From: Candidatus Heimdallarchaeota archaeon
GTDB taxonomy: Archaea > Asgardarchaeota > Heimdallarchaeia > Heimdallarchaeales > Heimdallarchaeaceae
Direction of reading: 5' to 3'
Assembly: GCA_030603365.1 (NCBI GenBank)
Contig: JAUVXV010000001.1
Coordinates: forward strand, 558,001-622,000
DNA length: 64,000 nt
Shown: piece after piece, positions 44,045 through 53,095 of the stretch
Position numbering within the stretch: the stretch's first letter is position 1
Layout of the letters: the number at the start of each line of letters is the position of its first letter
The notes under the pieces: model-generated
The model's input: only the letters and a program-made list of their open reading frames with translations
Told to the model about the DNA's origin: nothing
Database searches by the model: none
Translations under genes and position numbers: made by a program

Positions 44045-46124
44045 TTATTTCACCTGAACTTATAATAGCTATAGTTCTAACGACTATATCTGCAATTATT
44101 CCTTGTAATAATTTTATTGATTCACCATCAGTTTTTTCATATTCTCTAATTGAATTTGCGAGAATTTTTTTACAAAGGAATTTTGCGTTTTTGCCGATGG
44201 GGATATCTTTCAAATCACTTTTTAAACCATGTTCATTGGATATAATGTTAATTAGTATTTCTTGTTTTAGTTCAACTAAATTTTTCTGTTCAGTTTCGAT
44301 TTTGCTAGACCAATTGTTTTCTAGTAAGTATTTTTTCGAAATGAAACCAAAAATAATACCATAAAATACAATATCTAAAATTACTAGTAATTCATGAAAA
44401 GGAATAGATTCTTGTTGTTTTAGCATTTCAATATTCTCTCTTATATCTTCAGGTAAAACTTGTTTTCTCGATATCCTTGATAATAATGAAAACAAGTTAC
44501 TGCCATTTTGTGGAAATGGAAAAAGTTTTTCTCTCTCATCTTGATTTATATAAATCAAATTCAATGTTAATAATAAATAAGGTATTAGATGAGTTAAATC
44601 ATCAGATAGTTTGGTTACTAAACCTTTAAACAATTTTTCTAATTTGGATAAAGTTACTTTACCAGTTAATATAACCGAGAATAGATCTTGATATAACAGT
44701 AGAATCTGAAATTCTTTATGTAAGTGCTTATACTCCGTGAAATTAACTTTGGTAATTCTCTCATTTTCCGCTATCTGTAAGGAACGTAAAATTAATTCCA
44801 AATGGGCTCTCCTACTTATGTGGATATATTTAGATAACTCCTTTGAATAATGAATACATTCTTTAAAATCTGATTGTTTCCAGCTTATACCAAAAAGCAG
44901 ATCTAAAAACGCTGTTAATGATGGATCTTTATGTTTTGAAGCTACCTTTACGCCTGTTTGAGCCAATTCCTTTGCGATGTCTAATTTATTAACTACAAAA
45001 AAAATCTGTGATTTTGAAAAATTGATAGCTAATTTACTTTTTTCATCGTTGAACTCTATAGCAAGTTTTTCTAATTTTTCTAGCACTTCTAATGACTGCT
45101 CGTATTTTTCTTGTTGAAACAAGTATTGACTCTTTAAATGCATTAATTTCACAATATCAGTGATGTGATGTGCTTTTTTGTTTGTGTCAAATGACTGGGT
45201 AGCCTCTAAGGTTTTTTCTACAATTCTCTCTGCTTCCTTCGTATTTTTGTCTTTTAACAAAGACTCTATTAATAATACTAACATACTTATTTGCGGACTA
45301 GATATCTCTTTAACAGCTATAGTTTGCAGGTATTTCAAGCTTTTAACTGCTAAAGGATAATTTTTCAGACTATAATACATCCGAGCTTTTGTATTCAGAG
45401 TAGTTTGTTCTCCCTTTTGATGTTTAAGTTTTTTGAAAATTTTTTCTGCTTTTGAAAGATAAGATAAAGCATTTTTTTCATTAAGCAAGTTTGCGTATGT
45501 TGAACCTAGATTCAATAAAAGAGTTGCTTCACCTATCAAGTCCTTTGCTTTAGAACGGATTTTTAGACTGCGTCTATAATAGTCAATTGCTTGGTCATAC
45601 TCTCCAATATAGAAATACATTCCTCCTAAACCTGAGAAACTTTGAGCTAAACCGATTTCATTGTTATTTCTTTTATCAATTTCTATAGCTTGTTCGAATA
45701 GATTTTTACTTTGATCAAAACTACCTTTTTCTAGGTATAAGTTAGCTAAATTGTGAAAAATAGTCGCTCTCATACCCTCACTCAATTTCTCTTCAGAGTT
45801 TTTCAATAACTTATCATATATCTGTAAAGATACATCTTTCTCACCTAAACGTCTCAGAATTTTCGCTCGCTGTATTTCTATATCTGCAGATTCTTCAGAT
45901 GAACAAGCTAGTTCGTTCATTATCTGCTTAACTTTCAAAATATCCTCAAGTGCTTGTTTATTTTTGCTTAAGAAATAATTGGATTGTGAAGAAAAGAGTA
46001 ACATTTCTTTTTTCTCTCTGATATCCTCTACTTCTGATAAATTTGAACTGACAATTTGAGAAACCTCTAGATAATTATGTTCTTCAAATAGCTTTTGAAT
46101 TTGAATTATCAGAGGGTTTGACAT
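44016..46124 (-). CDS. TPR-repeat protein
   Basis: 702 residues. About nine tetratricopeptide units fill residues 80-420 (for example IFHNLANLYLEKGSFDQSKNLFEQA and AQSFSGLGGMYFYIGEYDQAIDYYRRS). A helical C-terminal region of about 250 residues without a recognisable domain follows. It is cytoplasmic, with no signal peptide. TPRs act as protein-docking scaffolds; the partner is unknown. It precedes the DUF2085-like gene in one transcript. Confidence 0.8.
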   Translation of the reverse strand: MSNPLIIQIQKLFEEHNYLEVSQIVSSNLSEVEDIREKKEMLLFSSQSNYFLSKNKQALEDILKVKQIMNELACSSEESADIEIQRAKILRRLGEKDVSLQIYDKLLKNSEEKLSEGMRATIFHNLANLYLEKGSFDQSKNLFEQAIEIDKRNNNEIGLAQSFSGLGGMYFYIGEYDQAIDYYRRSLKIRSKAKDLIGEATLLLNLGSTYANLLNEKNALSYLSKAEKIFKKLKHQKGEQTTLNTKARMYYSLKNYPLAVKSLKYLQTIAVKEISSPQISMLVLLIESLLKDKNTKEAERIVEKTLEATQSFDTNKKAHHITDIVKLMHLKSQYLFQQEKYEQSLEVLEKLEKLAIEFNDEKSKLAINFSKSQIFFVVNKLDIAKELAQTGVKVASKHKDPSLTAFLDLLFGISWKQSDFKECIHYSKELSKYIHISRRAHLELILRSLQIAENERITKVNFTEYKHLHKEFQILLLYQDLFSVILTGKVTLSKLEKLFKGLVTKLSDDLTHLIPYLLLTLNLIYINQDEREKLFPFPQNGSNLFSLLSRISRKQVLPEDIRENIEMLKQQESIPFHELLVILDIVFYGIIFGFISKKYLLENNWSSKIETEQKNLVELKQEILINIISNEHGLKSDLKDIPIGKNAKFLCKKILANSIREYEKTDGESIKLLQGIIADIVVRTIAIISSGEISGTKTEKDD

Positions 46125-46157
46125 CTTTTCATCATCGAAGGAAAAATATGTAGAAGA

Positions 46158-46694
46158 TTATCTATCTTCTATTACGATTGTATTTGCTAAGTAGTCCCCA
46201 ATTCTCCGACCTTCATCATTACACAATGGTACAATGTAATCTATTCCTGCAAGAAAACCTAAACATAAGGTTCGAATGCATGATTGACCTGTAGTTATTG
46301 GTTTACCTGTATCATAGTCTACTACTTTAATATTCAATATGGATTTCCCAAATGATTTTCCTTTTTCAGGGATAACATCTCTGAAACACCAAAGTGGAGG
46401 ACATAGATTGTATATGACACCATCTATCAATAAGGCTAGGAAACGATCTAAATAGCTCGCTTTTATTTGCACATAATTACCTGGTACAACTGCAACTGGC
46501 ATCGGTTGAGCTTGCGCATAAGGCGAAGGTTGAACTGGTGCATAAGGTGAAGGTTGTACTGGAGCTGGAGCTTGTTGAGCTTTTGGAGAGGGTACTGATT
46601 CATCTTCAGTTAATTTATGACCGCAATTCAAGCAGAACTTGTCTTCTGGTGCTATAGATGAACCACAATTAGGGCAGAAATATTTTTTCGACAT
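46158..46694 (-). CDS. Zinc-ribbon/RDD-domain membrane protein
   Basis: 178 residues. N-terminal double-CxxC ribbon (CPNCGS and CLNCGH), then a proline/glutamine-rich linker with the repeat APVQPSPY twice and a related AQAQP unit. A short RDD domain (SYLDRFLALLIDGVIY, GKSFGKSILNIKVVD, RRIGDYLANTIVIEDR) has two or three membrane segments. RDD proteins often belong to transport or stress systems, but their role is unclear. The ribbon-linker-RDD layout is common in archaea and bacteria. Confidence 0.75.
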   Translation of the reverse strand: MSKKYFCPNCGSSIAPEDKFCLNCGHKLTEDESVPSPKAQQAPAPVQPSPYAPVQPSPYAQAQPMPVAVVPGNYVQIKASYLDRFLALLIDGVIYNLCPPLWCFRDVIPEKGKSFGKSILNIKVVDYDTGKPITTGQSCIRTLCLGFLAGIDYIVPLCNDEGRRIGDYLANTIVIEDR

Positions 46695-46800
46695 TTAAAT
46701 AACACCCATTCTATAATATTCATGTAATTGGAATATATAAGGGTAGTTTAATAAAAAGAATAAAAATCTTTCTCGTAATTTCGAGTATTTTTCAACAGAA

Positions 46801-48024
46801 TTACTCTAATTCCTTTATAATTTTACTATAGGTTTTTACAAGATTTTTTCCAGTTATCGAATAATCATAATTTTTCAAAGCATGATTTTGTGATTTAAAA
46901 GTAATTTCTTGAATCGTATCTTTATTGTGAACAATTTCTAGTACTTTATCTATAATTTGTTCTCTTTTATTGGGAGGGTATAGCCAACCATAATCTGGAG
47001 GTAGTATTTCATTCATTGGGGGTTTATCCATTGCAATTACAGGTAAACCAGACGCCATAGCTTCAATTATTGGTATACCAAAACTGCCTTCTTTTGAAGG
47101 ATATAATAGAATATCACTTACGTGATAAGCTAATAGGAGCTCTTCATCTTTTATGTAACCAGTTATTATGGCTGCATCATCAATTTTCAGATTTACTACT
47201 CGTTCTTTTATCACTTTTAACAGTGGTCCGTCTCCAATTATCAGAAAATTAGTGTTTGGACACCTCAGTAGAATTTCAGGAAAGTAATTTACTACCTCAT
47301 GCTGAGATTTTCGTGTTATAAAGGGACCTTGAAGTAAAATAATAGTTTTACCCTGAGTTAGATCATATTTGTCTCTAAATGCTTCAGTATCTTCGATTTT
47401 AGGTATTTGTGAAAACAACTTACAATTCAATGGATGTTGCACTAAAACAACTTTTTCTTCAACTCTACTTGGTAATCGTTTAATTTTTTCTAACAGAGAC
47501 ATAGAATTAGTTATAATTTTGTCACAGTATTTGACTATTCTTCTAAGAAGTTTAGAATAAGGTCTTTTTACCCAAAGTCTTGTTTTCAGGTTTCCGGTTG
47601 TTACTGCTCCATGCACAGATACAACAAAAGGAATTGTCAATTCTTCCTTCTTCTTAGCAATTGCAAAAGAATGTCCTGCAACCTCCATAGCATGAATAAG
47701 AGAAATGTCTATCTCTGATGATAATTCATTAAAAACTTCTAATGCTTTCTTAGAGAATTTTCTGTGATTTCTAGCATTAAAATTGGTTAATGTACTATAA
47801 GCACCACGGGCCGAAATTTGTTCTGGTAGAAAATAAAAATGTATATTTTCTCTATTCATCAATTCATCATCAGAAGATAATTCGGTTGTTGTGGCAACAT
47901 GGATTTCTATATTTTGATTAGCAAGAGCTTGAATTAATGAATAAACATATCTACGAAGTCCAGCCATTGGCCCAATATAAGGAGGTCCAATCTCTATCGT
48001 AGAAATGAAGATAGAGAAATCCAT
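46801..48024 (-). CDS. Glycosyltransferase, GT4 family
   Basis: 407 residues with a two-lobed GT-B layout. The N-terminal lobe has GPMAGLRRYVYSLIQAL; the C-terminal lobe has ILLQGPFITRKSQHE and FLIIGDGPLL. The nucleotide-sugar site is EGSFGIPIIEAMASGLPVIA, with the E-x7-E signature of group 1 (GT4) transferases. It probably adds hexoses to lipids, glycans or glycoproteins on the cytoplasmic face; the acceptor is unknown. Its 5' end overlaps the divergent neighbour by 20 bases. Confidence 0.88.
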   Translation of the reverse strand: MDFSIFISTIEIGPPYIGPMAGLRRYVYSLIQALANQNIEIHVATTTELSSDDELMNRENIHFYFLPEQISARGAYSTLTNFNARNHRKFSKKALEVFNELSSEIDISLIHAMEVAGHSFAIAKKKEELTIPFVVSVHGAVTTGNLKTRLWVKRPYSKLLRRIVKYCDKIITNSMSLLEKIKRLPSRVEEKVVLVQHPLNCKLFSQIPKIEDTEAFRDKYDLTQGKTIILLQGPFITRKSQHEVVNYFPEILLRCPNTNFLIIGDGPLLKVIKERVVNLKIDDAAIITGYIKDEELLLAYHVSDILLYPSKEGSFGIPIIEAMASGLPVIAMDKPPMNEILPPDYGWLYPPNKREQIIDKVLEIVHNKDTIQEITFKSQNHALKNYDYSITGKNLVKTYSKIIKELE

Positions 48025-48979
48025 ATGTAAAAATCTGAACCAACTAAAAAAGCATTTTGGTGATAATTTTACATTAAAAAAGCAAAAAAAAGAAGAAAAA
48101 AAGATTATAGATTACATACCTCATACATATTATTGGAAATTTTTTGTCGATTTTTGTTCAACCGATATAGTAAAAAGAATTGATGGAGTAAATAAATATA
48201 TGATTGATGTCGAAGACAGAATTTTTGATTATATTCTCGAAAATGGGCTCTCTTCAAGTTCTGTAAAACTTATTAAGGAAAATCTTCCAAATATCTCAAG
48301 TTCATTTCTCACAGATATTCTTGTTGAAAATATCAATATTCATCTTCAATATAAGCTTCTAATTGAATTCCTTCCAGATATTTGGAAGGATGAAAACACA
48401 AGCTCGAACCTTCTCGCATACATAAGTGGTGTCCTTCATAGACTGATTTATCTTGCTAGAGAGCAACCATTGGGAAAAGAAATTTCAAGCTTCTATAGGG
48501 AAGAATTAGAGTTATTTCATCAACAACTATGTGATTTCAGGCTAGAGTGTTTAGATTCTGTTGAAAGCTTCGAACAGCAGCAATTAGGCAAAGTAGAATC
48601 ATTTGCTGAATTGATTCTAGCTATTGAGTCTCTTCCCAAGTTATCAGCTGAAATAACAGAGATGCTAAGGATCGTCTCCTTACTATTCCTTCAATTTGCA
48701 ACAAATAGAAAACAAAATCTTAGGAATTTAGATGAATTGAGTTTATTCTTAAGTCGATGTTTAGTTTTATGGAAACTAAAAACTCTTACTGATACTGAGT
48801 TTAATGAATGCTTAAAGAAAGCAATAGAGAAATTTTCTGGTTCAATTGATTTAGATAAGTTCGAGGAAATACTTTCTCTTGAAATACAAAACTATCAATT
48901 TTTACAATTTGGTATAAGTCACAGGACTGTAAAACTAATTGCTGATACTTTTAAGAAAATACACGACACTCACTACTGA
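48005..48979 (+). CDS. Unknown helical protein
   Basis: 324 residues, almost wholly alpha-helical and rich in Leu, Glu and Lys, with no membrane segment or motif. The ATG at 48005 overlaps the 5' end of the divergent glycosyltransferase by 20 bases; a later in-frame ATG (48200, residue 66) is possible. Fairly normal codon use. I cannot suggest a function. Confidence 0.45.
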   Translation: MKIEKSICKNLNQLKKHFGDNFTLKKQKKEEKKIIDYIPHTYYWKFFVDFCSTDIVKRIDGVNKYMIDVEDRIFDYILENGLSSSSVKLIKENLPNISSSFLTDILVENINIHLQYKLLIEFLPDIWKDENTSSNLLAYISGVLHRLIYLAREQPLGKEISSFYREELELFHQQLCDFRLECLDSVESFEQQQLGKVESFAELILAIESLPKLSAEITEMLRIVSLLFLQFATNRKQNLRNLDELSLFLSRCLVLWKLKTLTDTEFNECLKKAIEKFSGSIDLDKFEEILSLEIQNYQFLQFGISHRTVKLIADTFKKIHDTHY

Positions 48980-49013
48980 TAGCAAAAACAAGTTAGAAAA
49001 AATAGTAGTGTTC

Positions 49014-49454
49014 TTACTTACTATTCACGTATGATTTTAGTTCCTCAGATATTCTTGAAGCTTTCTTGAACTCAGGTGCAAGATAATTCAATAGATCTCT
49101 TGGAACTCCTTTTCTACTAAATATAGTCTGCAGAATCTCACCTAAAACTTCTTCTTTCAGATCTGGGTTTTTCAGCATTTCTTTTACAGAGGTTATCTTC
49201 ATACTTGCGGGAAGATTGTCTTCTAACATAGTAATTGATGACCAGGCTTGTATTGTTGAATAGACAGCCATATCAGGAGTAACTATATCTAAAGCCATTC
49301 GAAAACGCCATTTTTTAACCTCTAATGGTGAACTATCATTAGCAATAGCTCTACCAAGTTTCATAGCATTTTCCTGACTTGGCTTATGACTATAGTCATC
49401 AAGCAAATTCCTTATCGTTTCTTTAGAGGGTACTTTATCCACACTAATCCCCAA
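49014..49454 (-). CDS. Unknown small helical protein
   Basis: 146 residues, mostly helical, with no signal peptide, zinc motif or recognised family. Its start lies next to a TATA-rich minus-strand stretch (TATATATTC, about 49482-49494), suiting a leaderless or short-leader message. Confidence 0.45.
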   Translation of the reverse strand: MGISVDKVPSKETIRNLLDDYSHKPSQENAMKLGRAIANDSSPLEVKKWRFRMALDIVTPDMAVYSTIQAWSSITMLEDNLPASMKITSVKEMLKNPDLKEEVLGEILQTIFSRKGVPRDLLNYLAPEFKKASRISEELKSYVNSK

Positions 49455-49752
49455 CTTTACCTATATAGAAATACGAGTTTGAGAATATATATACCTTACT
49501 CTTTAAGGATTTAGAGTAGGGGATTTCGGGAGAAGCAGAAGTTAGCACCTTCTTATAATACACCTTCTGTTAAAGATGACTATGTAAAAAAGGTGGGGTA
49601 GAAAGCACCAAATAACCTTACCGCAAGGTTTTACTATATTTATTCAAAAATAATCGTTCTAGATAGTACTTCAAAGCTTATAAGCCAACACAATCAGAGA
49701 ATAGAGAAAAAATGTGAAAGTGTAAGACTCGAGGTCTCTTAACTTACTCCTT
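49455..49752. other. Intergenic region with possible small RNA
   Basis: No protein gene seen in 298 bases. It holds the promoter of the minus-strand 146-residue gene at its left side. Further right are the direct repeat CACCTTCT (49546-49553 and 49561-49568), a pairing CAGAAG (49535-49540) with CTTCTG (49564-49569), and a hairpin AACCTT/AAGGTT (49614-49630) followed by TTT. These could be a short RNA, but no family was recognised. Confidence 0.3.
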
Positions 49753-50940
49753 TCAAGATTTGAATAGATTATAGAAAGCTAAAATCGAATAAATAGCTGT
49801 TCCTTTCCACAATATTTCCTCATCTACATCGAATTTTGGATGATGGTGGGGGTGAATTATACCTTTTTCTTCATTATACAGCCCAAGAGCTATGAATGCT
49901 CCTTTTGTTTTATTCAAATAGAAAGCAAAATCTTCTCCACCCATAGTAAGTTCAGCTTCTTTTACCTCATCAAGAGGTTTTAGGATCTCAATTAAATCTT
50001 CCACACTGTCAGCATGGTTTATTGTGGGGGGATAATATATGCCACCAATCTCATACTCAATCATTCCTTCACATCGCCAAGCATGACTATATCCCTCAAC
50101 AATCTCTCTCATTCTTTTTAGGATATGATCTCGAATATCATTGCTGAAAGTTCTGAATGTTCCTTGCATTTTTGCAATGCTTGGAATAATGTTGTGGGCG
50201 TCACTACCTTCTACCATAGGTATAGAAATAACAGCTTTCTCAAGTGGGTCTATTTCTCTACTTACAATTTTCTGAATGGCGTTATAGATGTCAACCAAAA
50301 CAGCTGTAGGATCGAAAGTTTGATGGGGGCTTGCTGCATGTCCTCCCTTGCCTTTAATTTCAATTTTAAATTGATCTGCTGAGGCTAGAAACGGTCCTTT
50401 TCTTGTTGCAATTGTTCCACTAGCTCCTTCTCTCCAAACATGAATACCGAAAATCTGGTCAACATCATCAATATGACCTTCTTCAACGATTAATTTTGCT
50501 CCTCCACCTCCTTCTTCAGCTGGTTGGAAGATAAGCTTGATTTTGCCTTCAAGTTTGTCTTTATGTTTAAAGATGATATGAGCTGCGGTTAACAACATAG
50601 CTGTATGAGCATCATGACCACATGCATGCATTTTTCCTGGGATTTTACTACAATATGGTTTGTCATTGTCTTCTGTAACATTGAGTGCATCTATATCAGC
50701 TCGAAGAGCTATGGTTTTTCCTTCCTTCCCAGAGTCTAAGATTGCAATCAACCCAGTTTTAGCAGTTTTGATGACATTATAACCTATCTTAATTAATTCT
50801 TCTTCAATAAAAGCAGAGGTTTTAACTTCCTCAAATCCAGTTTCAGGATACATATGGAAGTGTCTTCGTTTTTCTATTACATATTCTTCCATTTCTTTAG
50901 CTTCACTAATTAATACCTGTTTGAATTCATTCATGTCCAT
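49753..50940 (-). CDS. M20 family amidohydrolase/peptidase
   Basis: 395 residues. RRHFHMYPETGFEE, ADIDALNV and the zinc motif GKMHACGHDAHTAML are those of the M20D hippurate/IAA-amino-acid hydrolase group. FQPAEEGGGGAKLIVEEG contains the catalytic Glu pair, and HPHHHPKFDVDEE the C-terminal zinc His. It is a cytoplasmic metal-dependent hydrolase of N-acyl amino acids or peptides; the substrate is unknown. Monocistronic. Confidence 0.92.
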   Translation of the reverse strand: MDMNEFKQVLISEAKEMEEYVIEKRRHFHMYPETGFEEVKTSAFIEEELIKIGYNVIKTAKTGLIAILDSGKEGKTIALRADIDALNVTEDNDKPYCSKIPGKMHACGHDAHTAMLLTAAHIIFKHKDKLEGKIKLIFQPAEEGGGGAKLIVEEGHIDDVDQIFGIHVWREGASGTIATRKGPFLASADQFKIEIKGKGGHAASPHQTFDPTAVLVDIYNAIQKIVSREIDPLEKAVISIPMVEGSDAHNIIPSIAKMQGTFRTFSNDIRDHILKRMREIVEGYSHAWRCEGMIEYEIGGIYYPPTINHADSVEDLIEILKPLDEVKEAELTMGGEDFAFYLNKTKGAFIALGLYNEEKGIIHPHHHPKFDVDEEILWKGTAIYSILAFYNLFKS

Positions 50941-51096
50941 AGGGTCTTTGAAATTCCTCGCTATTTTTACTTTTCTCTAATACGATAAACTCTCAAGAGA
51001 TAATTTGGGTTTTGTGAAATTACATTTCTGTCAATCTGGAAGATAAAGTGGATAAAAACTTAAAATGAATACATAGAGTAGCGATTTTGTATTTGT

Positions 51097-51101
51097 GGAG
51101 G
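51097..51101 (+). promoter_or_regulatory. Shine-Dalgarno of the fixC-fixX-SCP2 operon
   Basis: GGAGG lies 8 bases before ATG 51110 and favours it over an in-frame GTG at 51095 that overlaps the site. Confidence 0.6.
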
Positions 51102-51109
51102 AACTTAAA

Positions 51110-52411
51110 ATGAATAATATAGAATACGATGTTATAGTCGTTGGAGCAGGATGTGCAGGTCCAGCAGCAGCCAAGAAAGCTGCAGAATTGGGATTGAAAG
51201 TATTATTACTGGAAAAATCTCAAGTTCCTGGAGAAAAGAATGTATCAGGAACATGCTTGAATGGTGCTGCAATTTTAGACCCAGACTTGCATTACATAGT
51301 TGAATGTCCTGTTGAACGAACTATTAGAGAAATGCGAACCTATCATATCAATGAAGACAGAACAACAGTCTTTCATGAAATACCATCAGAAGGAATATTG
51401 TTACTGTCAGTAAGAAGAGATCATCTTGACACTTGGCATACTGAAGAAGCCAAGAAAGCAGGTGCTGAAGTTAAACTCTCAACAACTGTTGTTGATATAA
51501 TTGAAGAAGATGATTATATTAAAGGAGTAATTACTGATTCTGGTGAGAAATACTTTGGAAAGGTAATAATTGATGCAGCTGGAGTGAATTCTATTGTTGG
51601 TCGAAAAGCAAGATTAATTCCTAAACGTAAAGGAACCAACATGATTCTTTATGTTACTGTGGCAGTCAAATTAGGTGAAGAGGTTATTAGTGAACGATTT
51701 GGAGATTGTATAGAATATTATCTGTCTCCTGGTATTCAATATAAAACCTGGCCTTGGATTTTTCCTAAGAAAGATACAGTAACTGTTGGAACTGGTGGTT
51801 ATATGGATGAAAATCTAATAACTGATGAATTTCCAAATGTAAATAAATATATGGAAAACTTCCTGAATCTCCCTGTAGTAAAGAAAAAACTTGAAGGAGG
51901 AGAGATTGTTTCTTGGGGTTTGCATCTTGAATATGATGAAGCCATTGAGAAAAGAGTAAGAAACGGTTTAATTCTCACTGGAGAAGCAGGTGGATTTGTA
52001 ATTCCTTTCCTAGGTGAAGGTATGCCTGAAGCTTTCTTTACTGGAATATATGCTGCCATATCTGCTGCTGAAGCAATTGCAGCTGGCGACTGTTCAGAAA
52101 CAAAACTATCTGAGAAGTATGAAGAATTAATCGGTGATAACTTCTTTATGCAAGCGTTTAGGCACATTGCAGCTGTAAACAAAGAATCAATTTTATCTAA
52201 AACTGATGAAGAAATAACTCAAATGATGCAACAAGTGATTATGGGCGGTGGTTTCATCTCTAACGCTATTCATACAAAATGGCTAAAGGGTGTAGAAGAA
52301 GAAAATATGGAATTGCTTCAAGAAGCTTATGATTTCCTAGAACTGATTCAACCTTATGCTACTGTAGATCCTGATTTCGAAAATCTCTATAAAGAGAGGG
52401 GAAGAAAATGA
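51110..52411 (+). CDS. fixC: FixC/ETF-QO-like flavoprotein
   Basis: 433 residues. An N-terminal FAD Rossmann motif (YDVIVVGAGCAGPAAAKKAA) is followed by GEKNVSGTCLNGAAILDP, matching FixC and ETF-ubiquinone oxidoreductase rather than the GGR wording. The C-terminal GEAGGFVIPFLGEGMPEAF is the second FAD motif. These flavoproteins pass electrons from a flavoprotein or ferredoxin to a quinone or unsaturated lipid. It starts a three-gene unit with fixX (4-base ATGA overlap at 52408) and an SCP2-type protein. No FixAB/ETF gene adjoins. The acceptor may be a quinone or an isoprenoid lipid. Confidence 0.82.
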   Translation: MNNIEYDVIVVGAGCAGPAAAKKAAELGLKVLLLEKSQVPGEKNVSGTCLNGAAILDPDLHYIVECPVERTIREMRTYHINEDRTTVFHEIPSEGILLLSVRRDHLDTWHTEEAKKAGAEVKLSTTVVDIIEEDDYIKGVITDSGEKYFGKVIIDAAGVNSIVGRKARLIPKRKGTNMILYVTVAVKLGEEVISERFGDCIEYYLSPGIQYKTWPWIFPKKDTVTVGTGGYMDENLITDEFPNVNKYMENFLNLPVVKKKLEGGEIVSWGLHLEYDEAIEKRVRNGLILTGEAGGFVIPFLGEGMPEAFFTGIYAAISAAEAIAAGDCSETKLSEKYEELIGDNFFMQAFRHIAAVNKESILSKTDEEITQMMQQVIMGGGFISNAIHTKWLKGVEEENMELLQEAYDFLELIQPYATVDPDFENLYKERGRK

Positions 52412-52668
52412 AGGTAGATATGAAAGTAGATTATTACCCTGGAGAGACAGGGGAGTTCATCAAAGTTGATGAAAGCAAATGTGTTGGTTGTGGTGATTGT
52501 GCAAAATTCTGTACAAGAGATGTCTGGGAACAAGATGGAGCAATTTATCGACCAGTCAACCTTAAACAGTGTGTAGAATGTGGCGCATGTTGGAATGTTT
52601 GTGACTACGATGCAGTCCTCTTCAGTGAACCTAAAGGTGGTACTGGAGTTCGTTTCAGCTATGGTTAA
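52408..52668 (+). CDS. fixX: FixX-like ferredoxin
   Basis: 86 residues overlapping the fixC stop by 4 bases (ATGA). Two CxxCxxCxxxC cluster motifs are visible: C25/28/31/35 in CVGCGDCAKFC and C55/58/61/65 in CVECGACWNVC, giving room for two [4Fe-4S] clusters. The C-terminus GGTGVRFSYG matches the ending of FixX proteins (GxxGVxFRYG). It should ferry electrons to FixC. E. coli FixX, as I recall it, has a single cluster motif, so the two-cluster form is richer. Confidence 0.88.
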   Translation: MKVDMKVDYYPGETGEFIKVDESKCVGCGDCAKFCTRDVWEQDGAIYRPVNLKQCVECGACWNVCDYDAVLFSEPKGGTGVRFSYG

Positions 52669-52683
52669 GAAAAGGTGAAAAGA

Positions 52684-53025
52684 ATGGTAAATATGGATGA
52701 AGTATTGGAAACACTTGAAAAACAAAAAGACAAATACACTCACGAGAGTGTTGCAAAACACTTCAAAACTTGGAACAAGAAGCTACAATATCATTTTACT
52801 GATATTGACGAATACTATGTTATAGAGTTGGTTAATGGAGAACCTCAAACAATAGTGAAAGAGAAATTAGAAAATCCAGATATTATGTACTCTATGAGTA
52901 CTGATATTTTTCTTAAGCTAAATAGACGTGAAATTAGTGGCTTTAAAGCGTATCAAAGAAAAGAGTTGAAAATTAAAGCTACAATGGCTGAAACGATGAA
53001 GCTTCAGAAGTTAGATAAACTCTAG
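52684..53025 (+). CDS. SCP2 sterol-carrier-like lipid-binding protein
   Basis: 113 residues from ATG 52684 (AAGGTG six bases before; the upstream in-frame GTG overlaps this site). The SCP2 fold is suggested by YYVIELVNGEPQTIVKEKLENPDIMYSMSTDIFLKLNRREISGFKAYQRKELKIKATMAETMKL, cited here only as positions about 38-108 with the key phrase KLNRREISGFKAYQ. SCP2 domains bind lipids or acyl-CoA in a hydrophobic tunnel. In this operon it may present the lipid or quinone substrate to FixC. It ends at a strong poly-T terminator. Confidence 0.7.
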   Translation: MVNMDEVLETLEKQKDKYTHESVAKHFKTWNKKLQYHFTDIDEYYVIELVNGEPQTIVKEKLENPDIMYSMSTDIFLKLNRREISGFKAYQRKELKIKATMAETMKLQKLDKL

Positions 53026-53050
53026 TTTTTTTTTTTTTCCTTTTCTTTTT
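53026..53050 (+). terminator. Poly-T terminator of the fixC operon
   Basis: Thirteen consecutive T (53026-53038) followed by CC and more T runs, directly after the SCP2 stop. Confidence 0.6.
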
Positions 53051-53095
53051 TGCGGAATAATCTTTTTATATCACTTAAAAGATAGTTCTAGTTTG

